Assembly: GCA_964557005.1 (NCBI GenBank)
Contig: CAZKYI010000010.1
Coordinates: 1 to 64,000, forward strand
Source of the DNA: JBECKS01 sp964557005
Lineage (GTDB): Bacteria; Pseudomonadota; Gammaproteobacteria; Pseudomonadales; JBECKS01
Length of the DNA stretch: 64,000 nt
Direction of reading: 5' to 3'
Position 1 is the first letter of the stretch. Every line of letters starts with the position of its first letter. Shown in pieces: positions 9,408 to 17,967 of the stretch. A program made the translations under genes and the position numbers. The notes under the pieces were generated by a model. The model ran no database searches and was not told where the DNA came from. It saw only the letters and a list, made by a program, of their open reading frames with translations.

Positions 9408-10699
9408 TAGTATAAACCTGCCAGTTCTTTTGCCTGATGAGAAGGAATTCGTTTTATTTTCGCGCCAAGTAATTGTAGTTTTTCTTCAATACATTCATAG
9501 CCACGATCAATGTGATAAATACGATCAACCACAGTGACACCCTCTGCAACCAATCCCGCTATGACCAGACTGGCAGAAGCGCGCAAGTCAGTCGCCATCA
9601 CGGGTGCACCTGTTAATCGCGGTACTCCGGTACAGATTGCAGAATGCCCTTCCAACGCAATTTTTGCGCCCATTCGGTTCAATTCCTGAACGTGCATAAA
9701 ACGATTTTCAAACACCGTTTCAGTCACTGTTCCTGTGCCTTCAGCCACAGCGTTCAAGGAGGTAAATTGAGCTTGCATATCGGTAGGCAAGGCAGGATAC
9801 GGAGCAGTTCTGACATTCACTGCTTTTGGCCGATTTCCTTTCATATCCAGCTCTATCCAGTCAGGCCCCACATTGATGTGTGCACCTGTTTCTTCAAGCT
9901 TGATTAAAATGGCATCAATATTTTCTGCCTTGGCATCTTTCACCAGAATCTTTCCACGTGTAGTCGCTGCTGCAACCAGATAAGTACCGGTTTCAATGCG
10001 ATCAGGAATCACATCGTAGGCTGCCCCACCCAAACTGCTAACACCGTTGATAATGATTTTATCTGTGCCTGCACCTTGAATATCAGCACCCATCGCAATG
10101 AGGCAGTTGGCCAAATCCAGCACTTCAGGCTCTCTTGCTGCGTTTTCGATAATGGTTCTTCCTTCAGCCAAGGTAGCCGCCATCATCAAATTTTCAGTGC
10201 CACCCACAGTGACACTTTCCAGCGCCAAATGAGCACCTTTCAAACGCCCATTCACCTTGGCATGCACATATCCATTTTCCACACGGATATCCGCCCCCAT
10301 TGCCTCAAGCCCTTTCAGGTGAATATCCACTGGACGACTGCCAATAGCACAGCCGCCAGGAAGAGAAACATTCGCCTCACCAAAATGTGCCAGCATGGGT
10401 CCCAACACCAGAATGGAAGCACGCATGGTTCGCACCAACTCATAAGGCGCATTAAATTCCTTAATCGTGTTGGTATTCACTTCCACTTCCAGTTTATCGT
10501 TGATTAACAAATCAATCCCCATGGTCGCCAACAACTCAATCATGGTGGTGACATCCTGAAGATGCGGAAGATTGCCCACCTTGACAGGTCTTTCTGCCAA
10601 TAAGGTTGCCGCCAAAATCGGAAGTGAAGAATTTTTTGAGCCGGAAATACGAATGGCACCCGAAAGTTGGGTACCGCCCGTTATAAGTAATTTATCCAC
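9407..10699 (-). CDS. murA: UDP-N-acetylglucosamine 1-carboxyvinyltransferase
   Basis: First committed enzyme of peptidoglycan synthesis; transfers enolpyruvate from PEP to UDP-GlcNAc in the cytoplasm. The 430-residue protein has the expected EPT fold repeats. It has the N-terminal GSKNSSLPILAATLL motif and the loop GGCAIGSRPVDIHL, whose cysteine is the PEP-reactive, fosfomycin-sensitive residue. Late motifs TDMQAQF and RYE/IHxLDR-type segments (YHIDRGYECIEEKL) are present. It lies downstream of ibaG and upstream of hisG, the arrangement also seen in Pseudomonas. Confidence 0.97.
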   Translation of the reverse strand: MDKLLITGGTQLSGAIRISGSKNSSLPILAATLLAERPVKVGNLPHLQDVTTMIELLATMGIDLLINDKLEVEVNTNTIKEFNAPYELVRTMRASILVLGPMLAHFGEANVSLPGGCAIGSRPVDIHLKGLEAMGADIRVENGYVHAKVNGRLKGAHLALESVTVGGTENLMMAATLAEGRTIIENAAREPEVLDLANCLIAMGADIQGAGTDKIIINGVSSLGGAAYDVIPDRIETGTYLVAAATTRGKILVKDAKAENIDAILIKLEETGAHINVGPDWIELDMKGNRPKAVNVRTAPYPALPTDMQAQFTSLNAVAEGTGTVTETVFENRFMHVQELNRMGAKIALEGHSAICTGVPRLTGAPVMATDLRASASLVIAGLVAEGVTVVDRIYHIDRGYECIEEKLQLLGAKIKRIPSHQAKELAGLY

Positions 10700-10728
10700 T
10701 GATTAACCTGAAGTTCTGGAAAATAAAT

Positions 10729-10986
10729 TTAAAAAGAAAATTTTTGTTGTTTTTCCCATTCACTGGGCGTGAACAAACGCATGGTGACTGCATGCATCTC
10801 ACCATTTTTTATTTTTTCATTGATACACGCATAGACCATCTGTTGTCGCTTCAATGAACGAGCACCTTCAAATGCAGCAGAAACAATTTTCAACATAAAA
10901 CTATTTCCGTTTATCTGAACCTCTATACTCGCATCAGGAATTTTTTCCCTGATGAGTTCTGTAATTTGAGACTCCAGCATAATCAA
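10729..10986 (-). CDS. ibaG: BolA-family protein IbaG
   Basis: Small BolA/YrbA-type protein of 85 residues. The central segment (FEGARSLKRQQMVY) corresponds to the family's nucleic-acid or Fe-S binding region, and HAVTMRLFTPSEW near the C-terminus is typical of IbaG, where the histidine can help bind a shared [2Fe-2S] cluster with monothiol glutaredoxin. Its place immediately upstream of murA is the diagnostic context. The start could be either of two ATGs two codons apart. It lies 13 bp downstream of mlaC. Confidence 0.9.
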   Translation of the reverse strand: MIMLESQITELIREKIPDASIEVQINGNSFMLKIVSAAFEGARSLKRQQMVYACINEKIKNGEMHAVTMRLFTPSEWEKQQKFSF

Positions 10987-10999
10987 AATACTCTAACGA

Positions 11000-11635
11000 C
11001 TAGGGAGTTTTTTCAGTCGAAATTTTTGCATTCCAGTTTGCAATTAATTGATCCATATCTCCGCCATATTTTTTCATGGTTTCTTCAAAATGGGTGTTAT
11101 ATGCCTTACCCACATTCACACCATTCAAGATAACATTAATCATTTTCCACTCACCAGCATCATCTTTTTTCATGCTGAATCTCAGCGGAAAAATAGTGCC
11201 TTCAGCGGTTTTAACTTCCATATTCACAGCTTGAACAGGTTTATCTTCACTACCAGGGTCTGGCGCGAGCACTTTAATTTCCTGACTATCAAAAATGGAT
11301 AATCCTGTTGAATAGGTGGACACCAGACTGTTATGGAAAACCTTGATGAAGTTTTGTCTTTGAAGATCACTGGCTTGCTGGTAATACTGTCTACCCATCA
11401 CGCCCTTGGTGAGAGTTTCAAAATCCACCACAGGCACCAGTACATCTGTAACAATTTTCTCGTAGAGCTCAGGATTTTTTTTGAGCTTTTCAGGATCGGC
11501 AGTCAAGGCCGAGATTAAATCTGTTGCTGTTTTCTTGACCAGCGCATGCGGCGTATCGTTTGCAGCGACAAAAGTGCTGAACAACATCATGCAGGTAATA
11601 ACAACAAAATTGCGGGCTTTAAGGATGATATTCAT
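11000..11635 (-). CDS. mlaC: MlaC-type periplasmic phospholipid carrier
   Basis: Periplasmic lipid-binding protein of the Ttg2D/MlaC family, which shuttles phospholipids between the MlaFEDB inner-membrane complex and MlaA-OmpC/F. The 211-residue precursor has a signal peptide (about residues 1-25, ending TFVAAND). Family hallmarks are the tandem DFETLTKGVMGRQYYQQAS and the segment from NFIKVFHNSLVSTYSTGL, followed by VKTAEGTIFPLRFSM and WKMINVILNGVNVG. In related genomes mlaF, mlaE and mlaD precede it and mlaB may follow; here none is present, and the upstream neighbour is the divergent kdsC. Confidence 0.92.
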   Translation of the reverse strand: MNIILKARNFVVITCMMLFSTFVAANDTPHALVKKTATDLISALTADPEKLKKNPELYEKIVTDVLVPVVDFETLTKGVMGRQYYQQASDLQRQNFIKVFHNSLVSTYSTGLSIFDSQEIKVLAPDPGSEDKPVQAVNMEVKTAEGTIFPLRFSMKKDDAGEWKMINVILNGVNVGKAYNTHFEETMKKYGGDMDQLIANWNAKISTEKTP

Positions 11636-11822
11636 AATGACGACTCTCCTGGACAGTGGATGGACAAATGGTGACTCGCCATCCTGAATACTGCATTAAC
11701 TCATTTAAAACGCTCGCAACTATAGCACAGCGACACAGAGATTCGGAACGCGGATTCAGGGTTTCTTCCAATCAGCAGCACAAACAAGGTAAGATTTCTT
11801 TCCAATCGAGACAACGCCCACC

Positions 11823-12365
11823 ATGACAAACATTGCCCATCTCGCCAAAAAAATCAGACTTGTTATTTTTGATGTCGATGGTGTTATGACTGACGGTTCA
11901 ATCATCTATTCCAGTGATGGTTCGGAAATCAAACACTTTAACGTGCAAGATGGTCTGGGCATCAAACTGCTGCACAAATCCGCCATTCAGACCGCCATTA
12001 TTACAGGAAGAAACTCAACGCTTGTCGAAAAGCGTGCCGCAGAACTCGGTATTCACCACCTTGTGCAAGGACGAGATGACAAACTGCGTGCAAGCCTTGA
12101 ACTGATTAACACGCTCAAACTGAAGCGCAGCGAAGTCGCCTATATGGGAGATGATCTTCCCGATTTGGGCGCCATTAAACATCTGGGGCTGGGAATCACT
12201 GTATCCAATGCAAATGAAATGGTAAAACAACACGCAGACTACATTTGTCATAATCGAGGTGGCAACGCGGCCGTCAGAGAGGCTTGTGAATTTATCCTTT
12301 CAGCGCAAGAAAAGCTTGAAGACCTCACCGCCGAATATCTCCATGATTTCACCGAACAAACATGA
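11823..12365 (+). CDS. kdsC: 3-deoxy-D-manno-octulosonate 8-phosphate phosphatase
   Basis: HAD-family phosphatase that releases Kdo from Kdo-8-phosphate for LPS inner-core synthesis. The 180-residue, cap-less tetramer type is expected. The catalytic motif IFDVDGVMTDG (nucleophile Asp17, acid/base Asp19) is at the N-terminus, TGRNS is motif II, and the AYMGDDLPDL segment supplies the Mg-binding aspartates. The stop overlaps the lptCA start (ATGA), so translation is coupled. The partner kdsD, often just upstream, is missing here. Confidence 0.95.
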   Translation: MTNIAHLAKKIRLVIFDVDGVMTDGSIIYSSDGSEIKHFNVQDGLGIKLLHKSAIQTAIITGRNSTLVEKRAAELGIHHLVQGRDDKLRASLELINTLKLKRSEVAYMGDDLPDLGAIKHLGLGITVSNANEMVKQHADYICHNRGGNAAVREACEFILSAQEKLEDLTAEYLHDFTEQT

Positions 12366-13384
12366 CATCGCGTAATCTGCTTATCTTGCTTCTGGTGCTT
12401 TCGCTCGCACTCGCTTCTTTTGTCTTTGAACAGAATACCCATCTGCTCAATCTCCTCTCTCCCCAGACAACAACAAGCGCGGAATCCGATAAAACCCAAA
12501 CGCCCGAATACCGCATTCACCAACTTCATAGTAAAAACTATCATCAGGAATCGGGGAAACTGGAATCCAGACTCAACGCGCAGGAACTGACCTTTTACAG
12601 TGCTGATCAAAGCTCCTTTCTCACCAGGCCAGTCATTGAACTCTATCCAGTCAATCATCAACCAGCGGCCGACATCTTGTGGATTATCCGCTCAGACAAA
12701 GCCGAAACCCGTGTTCCCAATACGATAATTCATCTGCTGGGCAATGTTGCAATGGAACGCCCGCCTCAAACAAGTGATGAAGACACCCTGCATATTGAAA
12801 CGCATGAAGTCACCATACTGCTCGATGAAAAAATTGCACATTCCGAATCCGCAGTGAAAATTTATTCAGGACAAAACAAAACCAGTGGCACGGGATTTAG
12901 AGCACACATGGCCGACGAAACCATCAAAATTCTCGACTCCGTGAAAAGTGAATATCAGGACAACAAACAACAATTTACACACATCAGCTCGCAACTGTTT
13001 TTTCTGGAAAACCTCAAAGGTCAGGCAACCTATACCAGTGACGTTAAGCTCACACAGGAAAACATTCAGATTTTTGCTGACAAGCTGCAATTTATACAAC
13101 AAGAAAACCGGCGAGTTGCGATTGCCACTGGCGCACCAGTCAGTTTCAAACAAAAAGCAACGCAAGGTCGGCAGGATATTTTTGCCCAGGCCATGCGTAT
13201 GGAATTTGAAACCGAAGAAAAAATCCTGAAAATGTACGACAAAGCGCGCCTGCAACAAGGTGACGCAACGGTGGAAGGCGATTATCTTTACTATGACACA
13301 CGCAAAGAAACCATCGGTGCCGAATCCACAGAATCGTCCCGTGTTAAACTGGTTATCCCAGCGAAAGCAAAAGAAACACAATAA
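12362..13384 (+). CDS. LptC-LptA fusion, LPS transport bridge
   Basis: One uninterrupted 340-codon frame contains both LPS-bridge proteins. Residues 5-22 form the LptC membrane anchor. Residues about 48-200 are LptC, with the characteristic region TSGTGFRAHMADETIKILDS matching the end of its jellyroll. Residues about 203-335 are LptA, recognised by THISSQ, GQATYTSDVKLTQENIQIFADK-like spacing, the GAPVSF strand, MEFE, and ARLQQGDATVEGDYLYYD. Normally LptA is a separate protein with its own signal peptide; here neither a stop, a start nor a signal peptide lies between them. The fusion should export LptA already docked on LptC. It lies between kdsC and lptB, where lptC and lptA are expected. Confidence 0.9.
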   Translation: MTSRNLLILLLVLSLALASFVFEQNTHLLNLLSPQTTTSAESDKTQTPEYRIHQLHSKNYHQESGKLESRLNAQELTFYSADQSSFLTRPVIELYPVNHQPAADILWIIRSDKAETRVPNTIIHLLGNVAMERPPQTSDEDTLHIETHEVTILLDEKIAHSESAVKIYSGQNKTSGTGFRAHMADETIKILDSVKSEYQDNKQQFTHISSQLFFLENLKGQATYTSDVKLTQENIQIFADKLQFIQQENRRVAIATGAPVSFKQKATQGRQDIFAQAMRMEFETEEKILKMYDKARLQQGDATVEGDYLYYDTRKETIGAESTESSRVKLVIPAKAKETQ

Positions 13385-13407
13385 ACATTTTTCATTGAGC
13401 ACACAGC

Positions 13408-14130
13408 ATGCTGTTACAAGCCAAAAATATTGCAAAGAGTTTCAAGGGAAGAAAAGTTGTTCATGACATTTCCCTGAAAGTTAAAAAAGGGCAAGTGGTG
13501 GGTTTGCTTGGCCCAAACGGCGCAGGAAAATCCACCAGCTTCGATATGATTGTTGGTCAAATTCCTTGCGATAGCGGCAACATTTTTCTCAATGACCTCG
13601 ACATCACTCGGCTCCCCATGCACGAAAGAGCCAAAAAAGGCATCAGTTATTTACCACAACAAGCTTCTATTTTTCGCAAGCTCAGCGTGAAAGAAAATAT
13701 TTTGTCGATATTGGAAATCCGCAAAGGGCTTGACAAAAAAGCCCGTCACCAACTTTTAGAAAGCCTGATTGAAGAATTTCAGATTGGTCATATCCGCGAT
13801 AATCTCGGTATGAGTTTATCCGGTGGCGAACGTCGCCGAGTTGAAATTGCCCGCGCCCTGGCCATCGAACCTGCTTTTATTTTGCTCGATGAACCTTTTG
13901 CGGGTGTTGACCCTATCTCGGTAGGCGAAATCAAAAAAATCATTACCCATTTGAAAGAAAAAGAAATCGGTGTGCTGATTACTGATCACGATGTACGTGA
14001 AACGCTCGATATTTGCGAAACCGCCTACATTGTGAATGCGGGTAAAGTGATAGAGGAAGGGAATGCCGAAAAAATTCTCTCTAACCCTCTTGTTAAGGAA
14101 GTGTATCTCGGCCAGCAATTCAGGCTTTAG
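13408..14130 (+). CDS. lptB: LPS export ABC transporter ATP-binding protein
   Basis: Cytoplasmic ATPase that powers LPS extraction by LptB2FG. The 240-residue protein carries Walker A GPNGAGKST (about residues 35-43), the Q-loop region YLPQQ, the ABC signature LSGGERRRVEIARAL, Walker B FILLDEPFAGVDP and the switch histidine in LITDHDV. The C-terminal GKVIEEGNAEKILSNPLVKEVYLG segment is typical of LptB. It follows lptCA by 23 bp. No rpoN follows, unlike in Pseudomonas; the next genes are convergent cco genes. Confidence 0.97.
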   Translation: MLLQAKNIAKSFKGRKVVHDISLKVKKGQVVGLLGPNGAGKSTSFDMIVGQIPCDSGNIFLNDLDITRLPMHERAKKGISYLPQQASIFRKLSVKENILSILEIRKGLDKKARHQLLESLIEEFQIGHIRDNLGMSLSGGERRRVEIARALAIEPAFILLDEPFAGVDPISVGEIKKIITHLKEKEIGVLITDHDVRETLDICETAYIVNAGKVIEEGNAEKILSNPLVKEVYLGQQFRL

Positions 14131-14171
14131 ACAAGGCAGTAGCATCACTTGAACCTGGAATAATCAGTGAG

Positions 14172-14330
14172 TCATACCCCATCATCCACCCTGTCAGCCA
14201 ACGGCAACACGCCCTTGTCGTCAATCTGGTCAAACTGGTCGTTATCCACCGCCCAGAAAAACAAATAGCCCGCCACGCCAATAAACAGCAGCGACAGGGG
14301 AATCATCATCACCAGAATATTCATGCCCAT
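14172..14330 (-). CDS. ccoS: cbb3 oxidase maturation protein CcoS
   Basis: Single-TM protein of about 52 residues needed for cofactor insertion into cbb3 oxidase. I chose the ATG at 14330 because GGGG lies eight bases upstream; the ATG two codons later at 14324 overlaps the ccoI stop as ATGA and is also possible. A hydrophobic helix (ILVMMIPLSLLFIGVAGYLF) is followed by FWAVDNDQFDQIDD, the conserved CcoS motif ahead of an acidic tail. Last gene of the cco operon. Confidence 0.9.
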   Translation of the reverse strand: MGMNILVMMIPLSLLFIGVAGYLFFWAVDNDQFDQIDDKGVLPLADRVDDGV

Positions 14331-16756
14331 TGTATTTTCCCCGCCAGCCTTTCCCTGCGCACGCTGTGCTTGCCAATTCTCAGTGCATTCCCAACCACGT
14401 ACAGCGAACTCACCGACATGCCAATCGCTGCAAGCCACGGGGTCACCAGACCCAGCGCGGCAAAAGGTACAGCCACCACGTTGTAAATCACTGCCCAGCG
14501 TTTGTTTTGTTGCAGCACATGCTCGGCCTGCTGCGCAAGCGTATACACTTCAATCACTTTCATCAGATTGTTAGAGCATAACAAAATATCTGCCTGTGAC
14601 TTGGCCAGATGTGCACCAGCCGCGAAAGACACCGACACCTCCGCCGCTGCCAGAATCGGCGCGTCGTTGTTGCCGTCGCCCACCATCAGCACTTTTCGGC
14701 CTTCAGCTTTTAATTGTTCAAGGCGTTGCAGTTTTTGCCAGGGCAGTTGCCGCGCCTGCCAATGCTCCACGCCTAACTGATTAGCAATGGCCTGCACTCT
14801 TGCCTCGGCATCGCCACTTACAATTTCACAGGGAATACCGCGTCTGGATAATTCACTCACCAGCATTTTTGCCTGTGGGCGTAGCTGTTCTTCAACCAGA
14901 AAGGTGGCGAGCAGGCCGTGCGCATTTGCAAGAACCAGCGCATCTGCCACAACTGCATCGTGCGTCCCTTGTACTGAATCCAGTACATACTCTGCACGAC
15001 CAAGGCGATATTCCATGCCTTCAATCCAGCCTGAAATCCCCAGACCCGATAACAACTGAATCTCATCGACTTCATATAATTCAGGCTGTTGATGCTCCTG
15101 CTGATGCAGCCTGAACGCCTCTGACAAAGGGTGCTGGCTATGCTGCGACAAACTGGCAGCAATACCAAACACCTGCGCAGCCTGCATGGGCTGATGAATT
15201 TCCTGCAAGCGCACGCGCGCATCGGTGAGCGTTCCCGTTTTGTCGAACACTACATAATCGATTTCAAGCAAACGCTTCAGGGCATCACTGTTCACCATCA
15301 ACACGCCCCGATTAATCAAAACCGACAAACTGCGCGTGACCACCGCCGGAGTCGCCAGCGCAAACGCACAGGGGCACGACACCACCAGCACTGCCAAAGC
15401 GGCATCAAAAGCTTTGCTTGCATCTACCATTAGCCATAACAAGCTGGTTAATACAGAAAAGCACAGCACAGCAAATACAAAGCGCGAAGCCGCCTTGTCG
15501 CCATCCTGTATCAACGAAGATTTGCAACTTTGTGCTTTCAGACTTAATGCCTGTAAGGCACTGACAAAGGAATTTTCCTGCGCTCTGGTAACTTCCACTT
15601 CAATCGCCTGCCCTCTTACCATTGAGCCCGACACAATATCCTGCCCCTTGCGTTTTTCTGCCAGCTCAAATTCACCACTCACCAGCGACTGGTCAACTGC
15701 TGCATAGTCACTCACTAACACACCATCAACCGGTACCAGCGCACCTGCGGGTATCACAATTCTGTCTCTGGGAAGCAAGCTACTGACCCTCACATTTTCC
15801 AGCTCGCCTTGTGCATTGCGTTTATCAACAAAAGCGCTCATGGCTCGGTTGAGTGCATCAAGCCCGTCCTGCGCCTTGTGGCGTGACAACAATTCCAGAT
15901 AACGCCCCAGCAAAATCAGAAACACCAGCATACTCACCGAATCAAAATAGATTTCACCGCCAAGGCTGAGCGCCTGATAAAAACTGGCGGCATAGGTGAG
16001 CAACACGCCCAGCGCAATGGGCACGTCCATATTGAAATTCCTGTTATAAAAAGCTTTTTTAAACCCTGAAAAAAATGGCTGCGCTGAATAAAACACCACT
16101 GGCGTGGTCACCAGAAAACCCAGCCATTTAAAAAAACTCAAGGTCGCCTGATCGAGTTGACCTTCACCCGATACATAAATCACCAGCGCAAAAGACATGG
16201 CCTGCATACTGCCAAAACCTGCTACCAGAATTTGCTTGAGCAGGGTTTTGCGCTCGCTGCTTCTCTGTTTTTCCAGCTCGGCAAATTCGAGCAATTCAGC
16301 GGGATAACCAATTTCCTGCAAGGTGTGCAGTATCTGATTGAGCGTGCACAGGCTGTCATCAAACACCACATGCACACGGCGTGTAAGCGAGTTAATGCCT
16401 GCTTGCGTAACACCGTTTAATTGTGTCAAGGCTCTTTCAATCACCCACGCACAGGAACTGCAATGCAGTGCGGGAATATACAAAAAACTTTCGCGTGAAT
16501 GTTCAGCGAGTGAACGTGAAAAATAATCGCTCTGTTCCCTGCTCAACTGTTTACCGTCCAGCCGGGCAGACACATCTTTCTTACGAGAGGAACGCGGTAA
16601 ACGATAAAAATCCCCCAGGCCTTTTTTAATAATATTTTGTGCAGTATGGCAGCAAGATGCTGAACAGCAGTTTCGTGTTCCGCCGTCCCATTCGAGTGCA
16701 AAACCTGAAGCAACACTCCCGCCGCAATGAAAACAGCTTTCAGCTTTTTTGTTCAT
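14321..16756 (-). CDS. ccoI: Copper-translocating P-type ATPase CcoI
   Basis: P1B-type Cu+ exporter that supplies copper for the CcoN active site. The 811-residue protein has an N-terminal Cys-rich stretch (SCFHCGG at residues 7-13, then several Cys near 30-36), a heavy-metal domain with CSSC at residues 99-102, the CPC ion site at about 461-463 (VVSCPCAFALATP), the phosphorylation motif DKTGTLT at about 505, and GDGNNDAPIL near the hinge. Eight TM helices are expected. The extended N-terminal Cys region is typical of FixI/CcoI rather than the housekeeping CopA. It overlaps the ccoS start. Confidence 0.95.
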   Translation of the reverse strand: MNKKAESCFHCGGSVASGFALEWDGGTRNCCSASCCHTAQNIIKKGLGDFYRLPRSSRKKDVSARLDGKQLSREQSDYFSRSLAEHSRESFLYIPALHCSSCAWVIERALTQLNGVTQAGINSLTRRVHVVFDDSLCTLNQILHTLQEIGYPAELLEFAELEKQRSSERKTLLKQILVAGFGSMQAMSFALVIYVSGEGQLDQATLSFFKWLGFLVTTPVVFYSAQPFFSGFKKAFYNRNFNMDVPIALGVLLTYAASFYQALSLGGEIYFDSVSMLVFLILLGRYLELLSRHKAQDGLDALNRAMSAFVDKRNAQGELENVRVSSLLPRDRIVIPAGALVPVDGVLVSDYAAVDQSLVSGEFELAEKRKGQDIVSGSMVRGQAIEVEVTRAQENSFVSALQALSLKAQSCKSSLIQDGDKAASRFVFAVLCFSVLTSLLWLMVDASKAFDAALAVLVVSCPCAFALATPAVVTRSLSVLINRGVLMVNSDALKRLLEIDYVVFDKTGTLTDARVRLQEIHQPMQAAQVFGIAASLSQHSQHPLSEAFRLHQQEHQQPELYEVDEIQLLSGLGISGWIEGMEYRLGRAEYVLDSVQGTHDAVVADALVLANAHGLLATFLVEEQLRPQAKMLVSELSRRGIPCEIVSGDAEARVQAIANQLGVEHWQARQLPWQKLQRLEQLKAEGRKVLMVGDGNNDAPILAAAEVSVSFAAGAHLAKSQADILLCSNNLMKVIEVYTLAQQAEHVLQQNKRWAVIYNVVAVPFAALGLVTPWLAAIGMSVSSLYVVGNALRIGKHSVRRERLAGKIQWA

Positions 16757-16926
16757 TCTGTCGGCACTCTCATCACTGTACCTGTTTGCTCAGGCGCAGG
16801 CGTTTCCAGACCACGACTCACCATCACCAGATGCACACAGGCAACGATAAATAACAACAACACCGCTATGGCCACCCACATCACGGGTACCTGATACCAG
16901 TGTACCTGTTTGTTATTTTCTTTCAC
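16753..16926 (-). CDS. 57-residue membrane protein, possible short CcoH/FixH
   Basis: A small frame between ccoP and ccoI. GTG at 16926 opens inside the end of ccoP, and the stop TGA at 16755-16753 overlaps the ccoI ATG. The product has a polar, tryptophan-containing N-terminus (KENNKQVHWYQVPVMW), one hydrophobic helix at about residues 15-37 and a short polar tail. Position, single TM and the N-terminal WY...W pattern fit the start of FixH/CcoH, which lies between ccoP and ccoI in many genomes. FixH is usually about 150-170 residues with a periplasmic domain that is absent here. Overlaps on both sides argue that it is translated. The FixH link is inference. Confidence 0.6.
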   Translation of the reverse strand: MKENNKQVHWYQVPVMWVAIAVLLLFIVACVHLVMVSRGLETPAPEQTGTVMRVPTE

Positions 16927-17803
16927 TGCGCATCCACGCCATCAGCATTTTGATTTGTTCCGCACTTAAACGCCCTTCCCATGCGGGCATCACACCCTGA
17001 CGGCCTTCTGCAATACTGTGCTTGATGTCTTCCAGCTCGCTGCCATAAAGCCATTCTGTATCGGTTAAATCGGGTGCACCAAGCACGATATTGCCCTTGC
17101 CTTCCACACCATGACAGGCCGCACAATATTTTTCGTAATCCGCACGTGCCACTGTGGCTTCGGTGGTGCCATGTGCCAAATCTGAAAGGCTGCGCACATA
17201 ATGCGCAAGATTTTTCACCGCACCAATGCCAAGATGTTTCCAGTGCGGCATAAAGCCCTGACGACCTTTGGCTATCGAATGGAGAATCGCTTCTTCGCTG
17301 CCACCATACGTCCAAATATCATTGAGCAAATCGGGTGCACCAATCACGCTGTTTCCATCAGCCGCCTTGCCGTGACAGGCTGAGCAGTTATCATCAAACA
17401 ACACACCGCCAATCCTTGTGATTTTCTGGTTAGCCGCCAGTTGTTCAACAGAGCTATTTCTCACCTGCTCAAGCACCAGCGAATACTGCTGATTATTTTG
17501 CTCAACACTTTGCTCATGTTGCTTTTCTGAAGTCCAGCCTGTGCTGCCTTCATAAGCACCAAAACCCGGGTAGGTGTAAAGATAATACACGCCGAACAAC
17601 AGGCTGCTCACCGACATCACATACCACCACAACGGCAACTTGCGCACTGCTTCGCGTAACACGCCATGCGCCCACGCATGGCCGGTGGTGCCGTCTTCCT
17701 GCGTGGGAATTTCAATGCGTGTTCCCCATAACAATAGAAAGCTGACGATACCGAGATTGAAAACAATCAGACCAATTATCCACCATGACCAGAATGCACT
17801 CAT
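16913..17803 (-). CDS. ccoP: cbb3 oxidase dihaem subunit III
   Basis: Membrane-anchored dihaem cytochrome c that passes electrons to CcoO/CcoN. Of 296 residues, the N-terminus has two TM helices (about 5-27 and 58-78) as in gammaproteobacterial CcoP. Two haem-c motifs follow, CSACHG (about residue 140) and CAACHG (about residue 231), each followed by the paired GAPDL and methionine-ligand segments (QGFMPHW and QGVMPAW). The start overlaps the ccoQ stop by four bases (ATGA). Confidence 0.96.
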   Translation of the reverse strand: MSAFWSWWIIGLIVFNLGIVSFLLLWGTRIEIPTQEDGTTGHAWAHGVLREAVRKLPLWWYVMSVSSLLFGVYYLYTYPGFGAYEGSTGWTSEKQHEQSVEQNNQQYSLVLEQVRNSSVEQLAANQKITRIGGVLFDDNCSACHGKAADGNSVIGAPDLLNDIWTYGGSEEAILHSIAKGRQGFMPHWKHLGIGAVKNLAHYVRSLSDLAHGTTEATVARADYEKYCAACHGVEGKGNIVLGAPDLTDTEWLYGSELEDIKHSIAEGRQGVMPAWEGRLSAEQIKMLMAWMRSERK

Positions 17804-17967
17804 CGGGCTTGCTCCTCTGCTAAATCGGTATCACTCATGGGCAGCGCTGCCATCTCATCAAACAGGGGTTTATGGCGTTTTTGCCACAGCCACACCCAGC
17901 CGCCCACAAATGAAACAATCATCATCACAATCAACACACCAATCAGGTTGCCCCATAACTCACTCAT
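17800..17967 (-). CDS. ccoQ: cbb3 oxidase small subunit CcoQ
   Basis: Single-TM subunit of 55 residues that stabilises the cbb3 complex. The start at 17967 is set by AGGAGC seven bases upstream and by its overlap with the ccoO stop; the longer upstream frame is not needed. A TM helix (about residues 7-27) is followed by a basic segment (WQKRHKPLFDEMAALPM) and an acidic tail, the usual CcoQ layout. Confidence 0.93.
   Translation of the reverse strand: MSELWGNLIGVLIVMMIVSFVGGWVWLWQKRHKPLFDEMAALPMSDTDLAEEQAR

Noticed and set aside
12940..12975. Possible hidden stop or frameshift splitting lptC and lptA
   Set aside because: The frame stays open and both sides keep family-like residues without an offset, so I keep it as a fusion, subject to read-level confirmation.
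14331..14438. Upstream extension of ccoS
   Set aside because: The added residues are the ccoI reading frame shifted; CcoS homologues begin just ahead of the TM helix.
14596..15707. Several plus-strand frames opposite ccoI
   Set aside because: All lie antisense to ccoI, which has every P-type ATPase motif.
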